NCBI GenBank assembly: GCA_012295275.1
Contig: CM022673.1
Coordinates: forward strand, 4,438,605-4,502,604
Direction of reading: 5' to 3'
Length of the DNA stretch: 64,000 bases
Origin: Chrysomallon squamiferum
Taxonomy: Eukaryota > Mollusca > Gastropoda > Neomphalida > Peltospiridae
A program made the translations under genes and the position numbers. Below the pieces are notes generated by a model. That model was not told the origin of the DNA, searched no databases, and saw only the letters and a program-made list of their open reading frames with translations. This document shows, piece by piece, positions 34,851 through 48,352 of the stretch. Within the stretch, counting starts at the first letter, position 1. The number at the start of each line of letters is the position of its first letter.

Positions 34851-36960
34851 AACACACACATACACATATATTTATAATACTGGCCATCCTGATTTCTTTC
34901 TTTGAATAATTATAAATAATATATAGACATTAAAATTTAAAGTTTGTAAAAATTATTATTGAAAATCATATTGTATTTTGAAAAGCATCGTCTTTTGTTA
35001 TCTGTTAATTTCAGTCTTGGATAAAATGTCACAGAACAGTTGATGTTTTGATATAAATATTCAGCTATCCTCTTAAAAAAGAAAACATGACAAATATTTC
35101 AAATCACTGGAATTCAAGAACCCCAAACAGAAAATGTATGAGGAAATATTTGACACCACAATAAATATTAAGATCAGTTGCTGACTGTTGTCTTGTAACA
35201 TAATTTTGCTGTCAGGGATGTCAGTGACAGGAAGAACACATCAATCTTTACAAGCTTTCAAAATATGCGTTCATATTTTTCTGCAGATAATTCTTCTGCA
35301 ATAATATTTAATGGAAATAGTTGATATGCTTTGAAACATGAGTGAAAGTGGATATCAGACCACAAAACATGACATTCGAATGTCTGAGAAAAATACTTAG
35401 AACACTGTATCCACATCCATGTCTCCTAGCCCACATAGAGATGACCTATGCACAAATTATTTGCCATCAGGTATTTTAATATCATGAGTAATGGCTGCCA
35501 GTAATTTAATTTGGCTGTTTTCAGTCCTAATGATGTGGCTGCCCAATACAATTATTTATTGGAAATGCATGTTATGTATTATGGATCAGAAAAATGGTTG
35601 TATATTCTGGTTCAGAATTTTTTTTATATATTCCAGTTTAGAGAAATGGTTATTTATTCTGGTTCACAGAATTAGTCATATAATGTGGCTCAGAAAAATG
35701 ATTATATACTGGTAACTCTATCAGTCAGTAATTCATACTGAATAAAATCTGCAGTTTTAGCAGATTAATTAGTAATGCAGTCTGTTCTGAAATTTTAACT
35801 CATTTTACCCTGTGTGAATTTCATAAAATCTGAAAATCTCTTAGTCTTTAATTGCTTAATATGTATCCAACTTATATCAGAATTTTTTTTCCTATCAAGA
35901 ATCATGTATTCGTTATTTTAGTTACCAAAATTTTACTGGATTTCTTTACCAGTATTGATTTTGATTTTACATTTTTTTGGATTTAAAAAACCCCCAGTTA
36001 TTCTTTATAGTCTGTAAAACAGAACAGATTGATACATATTCTTGTAATAATCTTAACAGAAAACAAATTATTATTATTATTTTTTTTAATACATGCATAC
36101 ACACATTAATTTATACAATATACATTTATCCATGCATACCTATGATAATATATGCAATTTATATACATCCAAGCATAGACACATTAATATATTCAATACA
36201 TGTATTTACATGCATGTATTAATATTCATATAAACAGCATATGTAACTGGTACTTAAATAATTATGATAAAAACTATTACTGACAAAGTTGTCAGGAAAG
36301 TGGTTTTAAAAAAAAATAGTATTATCTACCAAACAACCCTTTTTCCTTTGTAAAGTGTTTTCCAGCATGTCTAATATTAACAAAAGATTTCACTGGGGAC
36401 AGTACACATGTTATTCTGAACAGACTTCTGTTGCATGATTTGAAAGCAGTTGATAGGCATAATGTCTCTGTGGAATATATATCATAATTTGATAATGTAT
36501 AATGTATCATACATTTAAACAAATTATCTATTAAAAAAAAACCCAGTTGGTAACAATAATATGAATAATATTTAGAAATAAAGAGATAATTCTGGAAATG
36601 TTACAGAATACAGTATTGTTAATTTTATTTATTTTCTGTTTTATTCATAAAACTGATTCAAAAACAGAATTATTATTTCACTAATTTTATGGAAATTGAA
36701 ATATTAAATCTAAGAAATTTTAAGATTAATAAACTGAAATAGCAATCAAAATGTACATACACTGTACATAACTGTTACATATGTCATTTGTATTGCTTTT
36801 TTTTTCTTTTCACATTTCAAATGATATCAAATTACCTTTATGACTATATATATAAAAAAAGTTTAAAAAAAAACAATTCGGTTAAATGTGTATATGTGTG
36901 TGTTTTTGTATGTGATTATATTTCTGTATGTGATGATATAGCTATCTCTGTGCATTGTTG

Positions 36961-36996
<36 letters not shown>

Positions 36997-37583
36997 GGTT
37001 AGAATATATTAATACTTTTGTGAAAAGACAAAATAAATAGAAATAAAATTATTAAAAAATTGTTAAAATATAACCATGCAAAAATCATATATTGAAACGA
37101 TAATATAAAAAGATATATACTCATGACAATAAATTTCTTGGTCATTTTAGCTCATTAAACATAACATTTAACAGAAATCAGAGTAAATATCTGTCTCTAT
37201 GTGCAAAAAAAAAAAAAAAAAATTCCACTCTGCTTTATAGTATAATTTATGAACACAAAAAAATAGAAGAAAAAAAATCTCAGATGTTGAAATGTAATAT
37301 GAGCAGTGATTGATTATTGGTTTTTAATCCACTCTGTTTATTAATTAAAATATCAGATACATGATGTCGTACTAGCTGAAGCAATTAATGGTTTTTTTTT
37401 TTTTTTCTTGTTCCTTTTTGTTTTTTTAATCTAATTTTTAACTTTTATAAAATTTTACTATTGAAAATCCAGTGTTATCAAATAACACATACAGATGCAC
37501 ATAGACACATGTATGCATATGTATATTCATAGATACATTTATTCCTACATTCATTCCTACATTCATACACATGCAAGTAACAA

Positions 37584-37614
<31 letters not shown>

Positions 37615-38579
37615 TAAATCTAACAATAAATTAATAGTTTACCATTTAATTTCAAGAACAATTTCAGCAAAATTTCTATATATTAACCAAACTGAACACC
37701 TACAGAATTATGGATTTTTTTTTTCTACTTCCAGCTTCCGTCCTTGAGGCAAATATATTTACAAGCAGTTTTCTGTCTCTTAGTCATTTGCTTCTGTGGG
37801 CAGATGATGAGAGACCTCAGTTCTAATTAGAATGTCTGTTAACTTGAAATTCCTCTGGTCTGAACATAACAACACTGATTGCTGCTTCTCCAGTTAATTA
37901 TTTTATTTTATTTTATTTTATTTTTTGGCAGGTCAAATTTACAGTATACATGGAATTTTATTTAATATTCCCCTTTCAATATTACCAATATTATTTAGAT
38001 TCCTCCTTTAGTATTATTTAGTCCTTTTTTAAATGGGTACCCTACCACTACACTACTTCTAACTTCTTTTTCCCCATCATTGCAGAGAAGAATTTTTATT
38101 TCAGAATAAGAAGTCAACCAAATATATTAGAAGGCTGTATATAAATTATTGAACAAAATGGGTGTTTTGTTGTCTTAACAATTAGCAGCTTTCAGAGAGC
38201 AGAGATCTAGTTCATTGAATTATGTTGAAAATTATTGTAGTCATAGAAACACATCATCAAAGCATAGGTTGTGTGAATAACTAAGCTATTTTGGTTTTTC
38301 TCTCATAATATTATTTAAGGTGATTGAACCCATTCAATTTATTTTATTTTATTTTTATTTTTTTCTCTTTTCATTTCTTCATGTATATTTATCTCCTTTC
38401 CTCTGTCTTAATTTTATTTTTTTTTTATTTTATTTTTTTTTTGAACCTTTTCAGTGTCTCTTTTTTTCTCAGTTTGTTAAAAAATCTTTGCTGTTGTCCC
38501 TTTTCCCTTTATGAATCTTCCTAACCCTTCTTCTTTCTCTTATTTTGACTTTCACTGTTCTTTGACTAACTTTCACTTA

Positions 38580-38674
<95 letters not shown>

Positions 38675-41087
38675 TTCTAGGTTTTTTATATTTCTTTTTT
38701 CTCTTTCTATCATTCTCTCACATATTCTCCAAACACCAATACATATTACTGTATACATGTCCTCTCACCATTTCTCTGTCTCTCTGTCTGTCTAGCTAAA
38801 GCACAAATGTAGATAATATTTCTTTTGCTTCATATTATTATAATAAAAAAAAAAAACATTTCTACATGAAGCTTCAGTACAAACAGTAAGTTGATATATT
38901 CATGGACTCAGTGCACTCTGTTTTAATACATTTGATTTTTTTTTTTTTTCTTTTAAACACCTCACACTCTGTGATATACATACAATATTTTCTGATTCAT
39001 AAATAGTCATGTATTCCGTGCTAATCTTTTGAAACATCAAATATCTATTTCATATTTTAATTTATTAAAAATATGAGATGTTGTTTTTAATAATGTAAAG
39101 GGTATTAATGTAAGCATATGGTGAGATATTATTATTTTTTAAAAGTATTTAGAATTATTATAAAAAATAATTTTGAAATATTATTTTTAAAATGAAGTAT
39201 GGAGAGTTAGTATAAAAAAATGTTATGATATTGTGGTTTTTTAAAAAGTAGAGGTAGTTACAAATGTGTTGAGATATTAATTTTTAAAAAAGTACAGAGA
39301 ATCAATATATAAAGATGATACAATATTGTTTTTAACAGCGTAGAGTTGATGCAGACACATGCTGAAATATTGTTTCAAATAAAAAAGTACAGGGAGTGTC
39401 CTGTATTGATTTATTGATTTCTCTGTTAGGTTAATGAGGTGATGATGATCAATAATGCATGGTCTTAAAACGGAAACCACATTGATTTGCTTTTAGAAAC
39501 AGATTCAGTTATACAATCAACCTTTACCAAATGGCCACGAGTTTATATTTGTTATATACAACTTGGTGGTTAAAATTTATATATACATGTCATTTATTTA
39601 TTAATATAATTGATATATTTATTTATTTATTTATTTATTTATAATTTATTAATAAAAGTTAATATTATATAAAACTCAGTTATTAATTCTTATATTTAAT
39701 ATATATTTGTAATATTCAATATATGACTGAGTTAATATCTGATTTTATTTTATAGTTAATAATACAGAATATTTTTATTATATTTATCAGTTGTTTTTTC
39801 TACAGCTGTTACTTGTTACACAAAACCCAGTTAATATGTGTGTGAAGCAGTGTTTTTTATTTATTTATTTGTTGTTGTTGTTGTTGTTATTGTTATTTAT
39901 TGGCCACCAGAGTTCAATGAATATTGATATTTGATTTTAATGTGTAATGATTTGTGAAAAGAAACCTTCTTATAAGCAGAAAGGGATCTCATATATATAC
40001 CTTTCCATAGAAAGCAAAAAAAATCAGAACCTTTAATAAATCAGATATGAGGCACAAGCTGGAATGGTAAAAAAAAAAATGTAAGTACACAAGACAGTAT
40101 TGATCCTTAGGCCTTCCACAGCTCAGAGCAGCTCATAAGAAATTGAGGTACAGACCATTCCTACTTATAAATAGATATTATTGAAGTTATTGAATGGCTT
40201 TAACTGCATATGAATGTCGACACTAGACTAGATGTTTGTAAAATGAAAACTATTTAGATAATGAATTGTGTGTGTGTGTGTGCATGCGTGCATGTGTGTG
40301 TGTGTGTTTGAACCAAAATTGTTGGCGTGAAAGTACAATTCTCTTTTCCATCTGAGCTAACACCAGTAATAGAAAAATTTATATTAAAGTAGCCTTGACA
40401 TTTATTTTGTGGGAACAAATAAAGCATAAAAAATAATAAAATTAGGTAACAATACATGTTTAATTTTCCCTTGAGAGCAGTCAAGACTATTAAAAAGCAA
40501 AGAAAAGAAAAAAGAAAAAGAAAAGAAAGCTCAACAAAACCAAAAAAACCCAAAATGAAACCAACATATCAACCTCAAACATATATATATATTTATATTT
40601 TTAAGCTATAATGTAATGAAAACTATGAGATTACAGTAAAAATTATAATAAATAAACTAACTAGAAAAAACACAAAGAAAGTAAGTAAAAAGAAAATGTT
40701 TAGTGGAAAAAAAATAAAATTGTAGAAAATACCTAAATCAATACAGAATTAACAAACGTCAGACAAATGTCACATGCACTGTTTTAACAATGTCTTTATA
40801 TCTAATTAAAAATAATGATGGTGATGCACTTACATAACTGATTTCCTTAACAGAAGTTGTTTGTGTTAATTGGTTTATGTTAGGATCATCTGTTACCTTT
40901 CACATAATCAGATATAGACAGGTAAACAGTTATTACCTGTGCACCAGGTAAAGAAAGCTGTACATTTTAATTGGTCTTGTGAGGTTTGTCAACAAAAGAA
41001 AAATGTATTTGTATAGTTAGTTATGTAAGAGTAATTATATTATTATATCTAATTGAACAGTAATGTGTATATATGTGTGTTCTTGTA

Positions 41088-41147
<60 letters not shown>

Positions 41148-43429
41148 GTGAGTCTGTCCACATGTGGGTACATGTAGGTAGGTTTGTAATTAAAAATATT
41201 AAAATACTTTTTAGATAACATTACACAACAATGCTATTTCAATTAATGTGTTATTTGTATTTTGTTGTCATTTTATTACAGAGTTGTACATTTATTTTAT
41301 TTTCAAAGTATAACTTACTAATATACTGTTTTAGACATATAAAGAATAACTAACAGGAATGTCTTGAAATGTATGGCCTTGTCTATGCAGTTGTATATGC
41401 TGTTGAAACATCAGCAGCTGGGTTGACAATGTAAAGCTGAACAGAGCATGAGAATAACTTCATGGTGATACTAGGTTTTTACCCATCCAAGTCAGAGTAA
41501 CTGCATTTTAAAGTTTGCAGTTAATGGAAAATGTATTAGAAGACAAACAATATTTGTGATCAAGAAATGAGGTAGTGTCACTGAATTTATGTTTAAATAT
41601 CAATAATTCACTGAATAATGAACGCATCTAATCAAAATTTTCAAGATTCTTATAAAAACAGACACTGACAAATACATTTTGAAAAAAGGGCATGACAACC
41701 TGATCTGACTTTGGAAATGTGGGTCAAATGTCTGTCTAAGAGAATGGTAGAAAATTACTCAGGTCATGGGTGTGCTCTTGGGAAGTCATTCATTTAGTTT
41801 TTATTGGACTAGAAGACTAAATGATTAACCTGCTAAGTTCTGAATGTGTTAAATATTTGTTTCTTCAAACACAGCCATCTTAGGCAAAACTGGGTGGTAG
41901 CCATTTTGAATTGTCAGAAAATTTGTATTTCTTTGAAACTTTCTGTGATGGATATGACTTCATTATTGCAGTGACATATTAAATAAAAATATGTCACTGC
42001 TTCCAGATTACAGATTTCTATTGCACAGTTATTTGAAAATACAGTTATGAGGGAAGAAAACTACAGATACAAATTTAAGATGTAATATTTTCTGTCCATC
42101 ACACAATGTATTTGGTATTGGACTGGTAAACACATTGTCTGTGCTTTGATGTCTGTTACATTTCAATCAATCAACAATTAGAAACTGCAGAACATGGCTA
42201 AACATGAATTTATAATGTCTGAGAAGGGAAAAGTTATTAATTTGTTGAGGTTTTTTGGGGGGTTTTTTGTGGCTTTAGAAAAAACAAATTTGAAAAATTG
42301 CCAGCTCTGGAAACACGATCAATTATGATGAGATAAAAATTACAAGTGTTCAGCACAAAATAAATTCACAACTGGTGCAGTGAACATTGCAAACCTAGCT
42401 ATTACAACCATATTTTTTTCATCTGATTCGGGTGATGCTCTGAAAAAGTGATGATGTCATCATGCAAGCTCTGGCTCACAAGGTAAATCATGGATTCCCT
42501 GCCTTGATTGTTGAACTTAAACAAGACACCTCCTGCCATTGCTTCACAAACTACTGTTTAGAACTAAACACTGAATACAGAAATTAGTCAAATTTGACAA
42601 GACATTTTTTACACTTATTTACCTCTGTATTATTTATAAAATATATAAAAAAAAACACACAAAAACCCTGGATGAAATATACTCTGAATGGCTGTAAAGT
42701 CACATTAAGCTGTTACATGTTATTAGCATTGTGAATTCAAATACATCCTGCCTGACAGTGAGTCTATCTTTGTATAAAGTGGCATCAGAATTTAAAAACC
42801 CCAAGAATACATTAAATATTTCATTGTCAAAAACAAAATGGCGGGTCTGACTGTTAACTAAGCAGGCAGTCAGTTCATACATGAATAAATCAGTAAAAGT
42901 AGATATTATTTTGTAGTTCTTAGTAAATGAAAATTGAGAATTTTGAAAAGGAAAGGCTTTAATTTTAAATGTATGAAAATGGTATTTTTAAACTAGGGTT
43001 TGTTAATTCACAATCGTTAGATTAAGGTGCTGATCCAGGATTTCAGTAAAGATCTGAACATTTATTGTGTTTGGTAGGACTTTTGCAAAAAAAAAAAAAA
43101 AATAATAATAATAGTCTTGAAAAAATAGTGTACAGGAACTTATTGGTGTCTGCACACATTCTGGTGTATGTCTATATCTGTTCCTGTATAGAAAACAGAA
43201 AAATGGATTAAAATTGAAAAAAAAAATAAGATAAAAAAGAAATAGCATTCAAAGAGATGGATTAATCAGTAAGTCTTTATAAATGTAGAAATCCCTTTAA
43301 CATTCAGTTCCAACCAGGTGGAATATTCTTTTAATTCTAGTTCAATGGAATTAATTCTTGTTTATTTTTATTTAAAAAAAAAAAAATAATAATAATTCTT
43401 ACTTCCTTTTATTTTTAAATATTTAAGTT

Positions 43430-43461
<32 letters not shown>

Positions 43462-44059
43462 TGTATGTTTGTTTTTATTATTGTTTTTGTTGTAGTGTTG
43501 TTACTGTTATTATTATTATTATTTAAAATCATTATTCATTCTACATCATTTGATGTTGCATTTAATTATTTCCCTTGAAATTTAATCTCTTCAGCTGAAA
43601 AGATTAAATTTGGTACTAAAATTAATTTCAAATACAGATACACCAGTAATTTCAGTATGTTGTTTCTAGGGGGTTGTTAATGGTATGTTTGCTTTTGTTT
43701 TTAAATACAGATGTACTCCAAAAATATTTACTTTATTTTTCTTGTAATAACATATTCAGTTCTGTTTTTTTGATACAGATATACTTCAAAAGTATCTAAT
43801 TGTTTTACTTGTAATGGCATACTTAGTTTTGTTTTCAATTATAGATGTACTCCAAAAGTATCTACATTGTTTTTCTTGTAATGACACATTCAGTTCTGTT
43901 TTTTAATACAGAGACACTTCAAAAGTATCCACATTGGTTTTCTTGTAATGGGACATTTAATAATATATTTTGCATATATTGAATCAAATAAAGTTTTATG
44001 TAATTCTCACATAGACTTACCCACAGAGTAATAATTTTAAAATAAAAATCTATTCAGAC

Positions 44060-44098
<39 letters not shown>

Positions 44099-44118
44099 TT
44101 CTGCAATTATTTTAGGGG

Positions 44119-44154
<36 letters not shown>

Positions 44155-45179
44155 CTGTTTTGTATTAAGAATAATTGAATGCCTAGATGGAATAAACAGT
44201 TTTAATCATCAGACTATGCAACTTTCAAATGGAAGTATTATTTTGGAAAAAAAACCAATGTAATAAAACCTGTTCAGCCTGTGAATGATTTCTCTAAGCC
44301 TCTTTGACATGCAACCATGTAGCAGACATCATGATTACCTGCTGCAGTGCAATGCATAAAATTACTTCAGACAAACTCACTCTCCATGCAAACATCATCA
44401 ACTTGAAATCTTTGAGTATCGATTTAAAAAGCAATTAGAATCAGCAGGTTTGCTTTTTGATTTAGTCTGTGTGCCCCATCGAAAGATTAAAAGCAAAGAT
44501 TCTCTGTTAGGTTTTATTAAAATAGTTACTGCACTCTCGTCATTTCATATTAGAACTTTTTCTCTTAGGGTTTCTGTCTGGATTTTTCTCATTTATAGCT
44601 GGTTTTTCAAAGTCTTTGATATCTATAATCTATATCTATGTAGATATATATATATATATTAACTGGTACAAGATTATCCCTTTGACCTATCTCTCAATCT
44701 AGATTATGATTTTGACAGAGTACTAATGCTGAAAAATTTTTAAAAAATATTCTTTAAATCATATCTAAATGATTAATTTACATAAGGGCTAGATTTTCAT
44801 TTCGTGGGTAATTGTACTAGTAGATTTATTTTATTTTATTTTATTTTATTTTATTTTATTTTTATTTTATTTTATTTTATTTTTATTATTGTTTGTTTGT
44901 TTGTTTTATTTTGTTTTATTTTATTTTATTTTATTTTATTTTATTGTATTTTATTTTTTTATTTTATTTTATTTTATTATTTATTTATTTATTTTATTTT
45001 AATTTTTGTTTTGTTAGACTTTTGCTGTAGACAGAAAAATGAACCCCATCCATTATTACTGAGTCTGAATTATTTGTTGGTGATTGTTGTCTGATTAAAT
45101 GGAAATTGGAAAAAAAATGGTTGGTCTCAGGAGGTTAATTAACTGATTCTGCAGAAGAGAAATTGTGGTTAATGTGTGC

Positions 45180-45219
<40 letters not shown>

Positions 45220-48063
45220 AATATTGTTGGTTCCATTCTTGTTACTGGCTGGTTTATTTTTAGATCTTATTTCAACAACCATTAGTAACTGATATGTATT
45301 TGTGTAAAAAAAAAAAAAGAAGAAGTATGCTGCTTTTGTGTGTGTGTGTGTGTAAATACTAATTTACTTTCTTTCTTTTACATTTTTCTTTTCTTTTTTC
45401 ATTTTATTTCATTTCAAATTTATTGTTTTTCTATTTTCTTCATTTATTTTATTTTCTTTCCCATCCAAATTTTTTTCTATTCTTCACGCATAGATTTTTT
45501 CTTCATTCTTTCCTTTCTTTCAATTCTGTTTGACTATTGCTATTCCTATTTTTTCCTTTCTTTCTTTCTTTTCTTATTTTTTGTATCCCTCTTTATGTTT
45601 TTTCCTGCCTATTTTCCATATATATTTTTTATTTCAATTCTGTTTGACAATTGCTTTTCCTATTTTCTTTCTTTTCTTATTTTTTAACCCCTTCTTTATG
45701 TTCTGTTCTTTCCTCTTTTCTATATATATTTTTGTTCTTTCTTTCAAATGTGTCAAAATGCAATTCATTTTTTGGGGTCATTTCTACTCTCCTAATCTCA
45801 CAAAGTATTAACCCATTCAGTGAACACAAATGAACACAAATGTGGTCATCATCATCTTCTTTTTCTCTTTTCTTTTCAAAAAAAAAAAAGAAGAAAAAAA
45901 TGAATTGGTTCATCAGTGTCCTTTATGGAGAAAATTCCCAATGACCCCATCACCTTATTCCAACTTATCACCTACAGTCCCTGGTGGTGACTCCACTAGA
46001 TTAGAATGCTGACTTACGCTGTCCAAAAAAAGAAAATGCTTCATTTTGTCCTCATGTCAAGAGGGTAATGCTGCAGACCACTTCAAACTGTACAAACTGA
46101 GGCAGTAATAAATTTAAGGATTAAGCAGTCAGCTGGATGCTCTTGCTCAGCAGACATCTGTAAGACGTGTGTAGGTGTAAATGAAAATAAAATCTTGATT
46201 TAATTCTGTCCTTTGCAGTCACTCCTTCATTTCGTGTTACAGTCTGTTTGCTTAATGGCTGTCTTGACATATGGTGATTATTTGATAATACATTTCACAT
46301 ATATTACAGTGAATGTGATATGTGTTATTTATTATTTGGTACAATAAACATATATTGTTTATTTAATGTGGTATATTTGATATATATATATTGTTTATTT
46401 AATGTGCATTTAACAAATACTGTTTATTTAATATATATTTCTCATATTTTTTAATGTGTACTTGATATATACTGTTTATTATATAGTACACTAGGCATAA
46501 TCTGTTTATTTAATAAATATTTCATGTATATTGTTTATTTAATGTTATACTTGACATATTATTTAACTGGTTACTTGACATTTAATTGAAAAACTTGATA
46601 TATTGTTTATTTAATTTATATATAAAATACACCATTTAATGATCAATAAGAATCAAATAATAAATTAAATAAATCTTGCTAAGCATGGTCCTTTTATTCT
46701 CTATTGTACATAACCCATGAACACTAACATGTATTCTAACACATTTGACAGGTAGAGAGGTATGTCCATACATCCATACATCCATACATCCAACCAACCT
46801 TTCTTCTTCAATACTAATATTAAAGCAGATAAAAAAATAAGAATTTAAATATAAAAATTCCCTTGAAAGTGATAAAGATTTTGAAAATATCAGCTGACCA
46901 TTGCATTTATAAATTAAGAGGTTGCTGCTCTTTGAAAAATGAAGAAAAATAATAAACAAAAAAAATTAAATTTTTTAATATTATGATGTCTTACCATGTT
47001 TCAAATAATTTCAAATAAGTTTTATTTTTCTAGTGAAGGGTTAAAAAGAATTTTATTTTATTTTATGAGTGTATCAGAATGGTCACATAGTCATATCAGC
47101 TATTCTTACATTACATCAGAACTCTTCAAGGACAACATATCAATGACACTTAAATACATTTACTACTTTAGTATTACAGTTATCTGAACCCTGAAAGAAT
47201 GAGCATTCAAGTTAATGTACGAAATATTTATTTAATAACACCTAAATACACATTAGTATTGATGCTTATTAGGTATTAAGCATGTTATGCATCACAATGG
47301 TGCTAATGATAATGATGATAAGTTTAAAAAAGTAACTTACTGATATTCCTGATACGAATGTGTGCATGCATATGTTGTGTATCTGTGTATATGTATGTAT
47401 GTGTGGTATGTATGTCTGATATGTATGTATAGTATGTATGTATGTATGTATATTATGTATATTATGTATATGTATGTATATGTGTAAGTGTCTTTTGTAT
47501 GTGTGTGTATGTTTTGTATATGTGTTTGTGTGTGTGTGTTTGTATATGTGTTTGTGTGTGTGTGTGCATGTGTGTTTATGGATTTTTGGATGTGTGTGTA
47601 TTTACATGTATATGTATGTATGTATATATGTGTATATGCTTATGTATGAATATATGTTTATTTGTTTATATATTGATAAATTGTTACATATGTTCATATG
47701 TATGTATGTATCTGTGTGTTGGGAGGGTGTTTGTATATGTGGCTGAATACATACATATAATGAATACAGCCAAGCTCACTGCGTTCATAATACTGTTCAT
47801 TTTCTTAACAGCCTTTTAGACAAGTCCATCTGTCTGTATATTTGTGTGATTTGGCTTTGATGAGTGACAAACAAGTATGTGACCACAGGATAAGTAATTA
47901 CTTGGTAGAGAGAAAGACTTCAGGGAAAGAATATTAGACATCATTTCAGTTCACTGCTTTGTCATTTACATAGAAATACCATGTACAGTGCTAACTGACT
48001 GCAAGTCAAAATACAGATACTTTAGTCTGATGATAGCTGTTTCTGTGTGTGACTGTGTTTGTA

Positions 48064-48098
<35 letters not shown>

Positions 48099-48307
48099 AT
48101 TAGTACATATATGTGTATGTATTTTTATTGGTACATTTCTGATAATGATATATATATTTTTAAACACACAGACACACACACAAACACACTTACATACAAA
48201 TACATGTGCATATACATTCACATACCTAATTTAACATTTAATTTATAAAACCAAATCTAGAGCCATCCCAAAGAGCTGTATTTTTTAATCAGTGCCACTG
48301 TGTTCAG

Positions 48308-48352
<45 letters not shown>

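Noticed and set aside
37725-37830. Acceptor-like 'tttttttctacttccag' followed by an open phase-compatible frame
   Set aside because: There is no donor before the stop and no residue pattern of interest, so it is probably a decoy site inside the 19.5-kb intron.
38511-38795. Leu-Ser repeat ORFs (also 16,352-16,633) as low-complexity proteins
   Set aside because: They are translations of (TC)n microsatellites.
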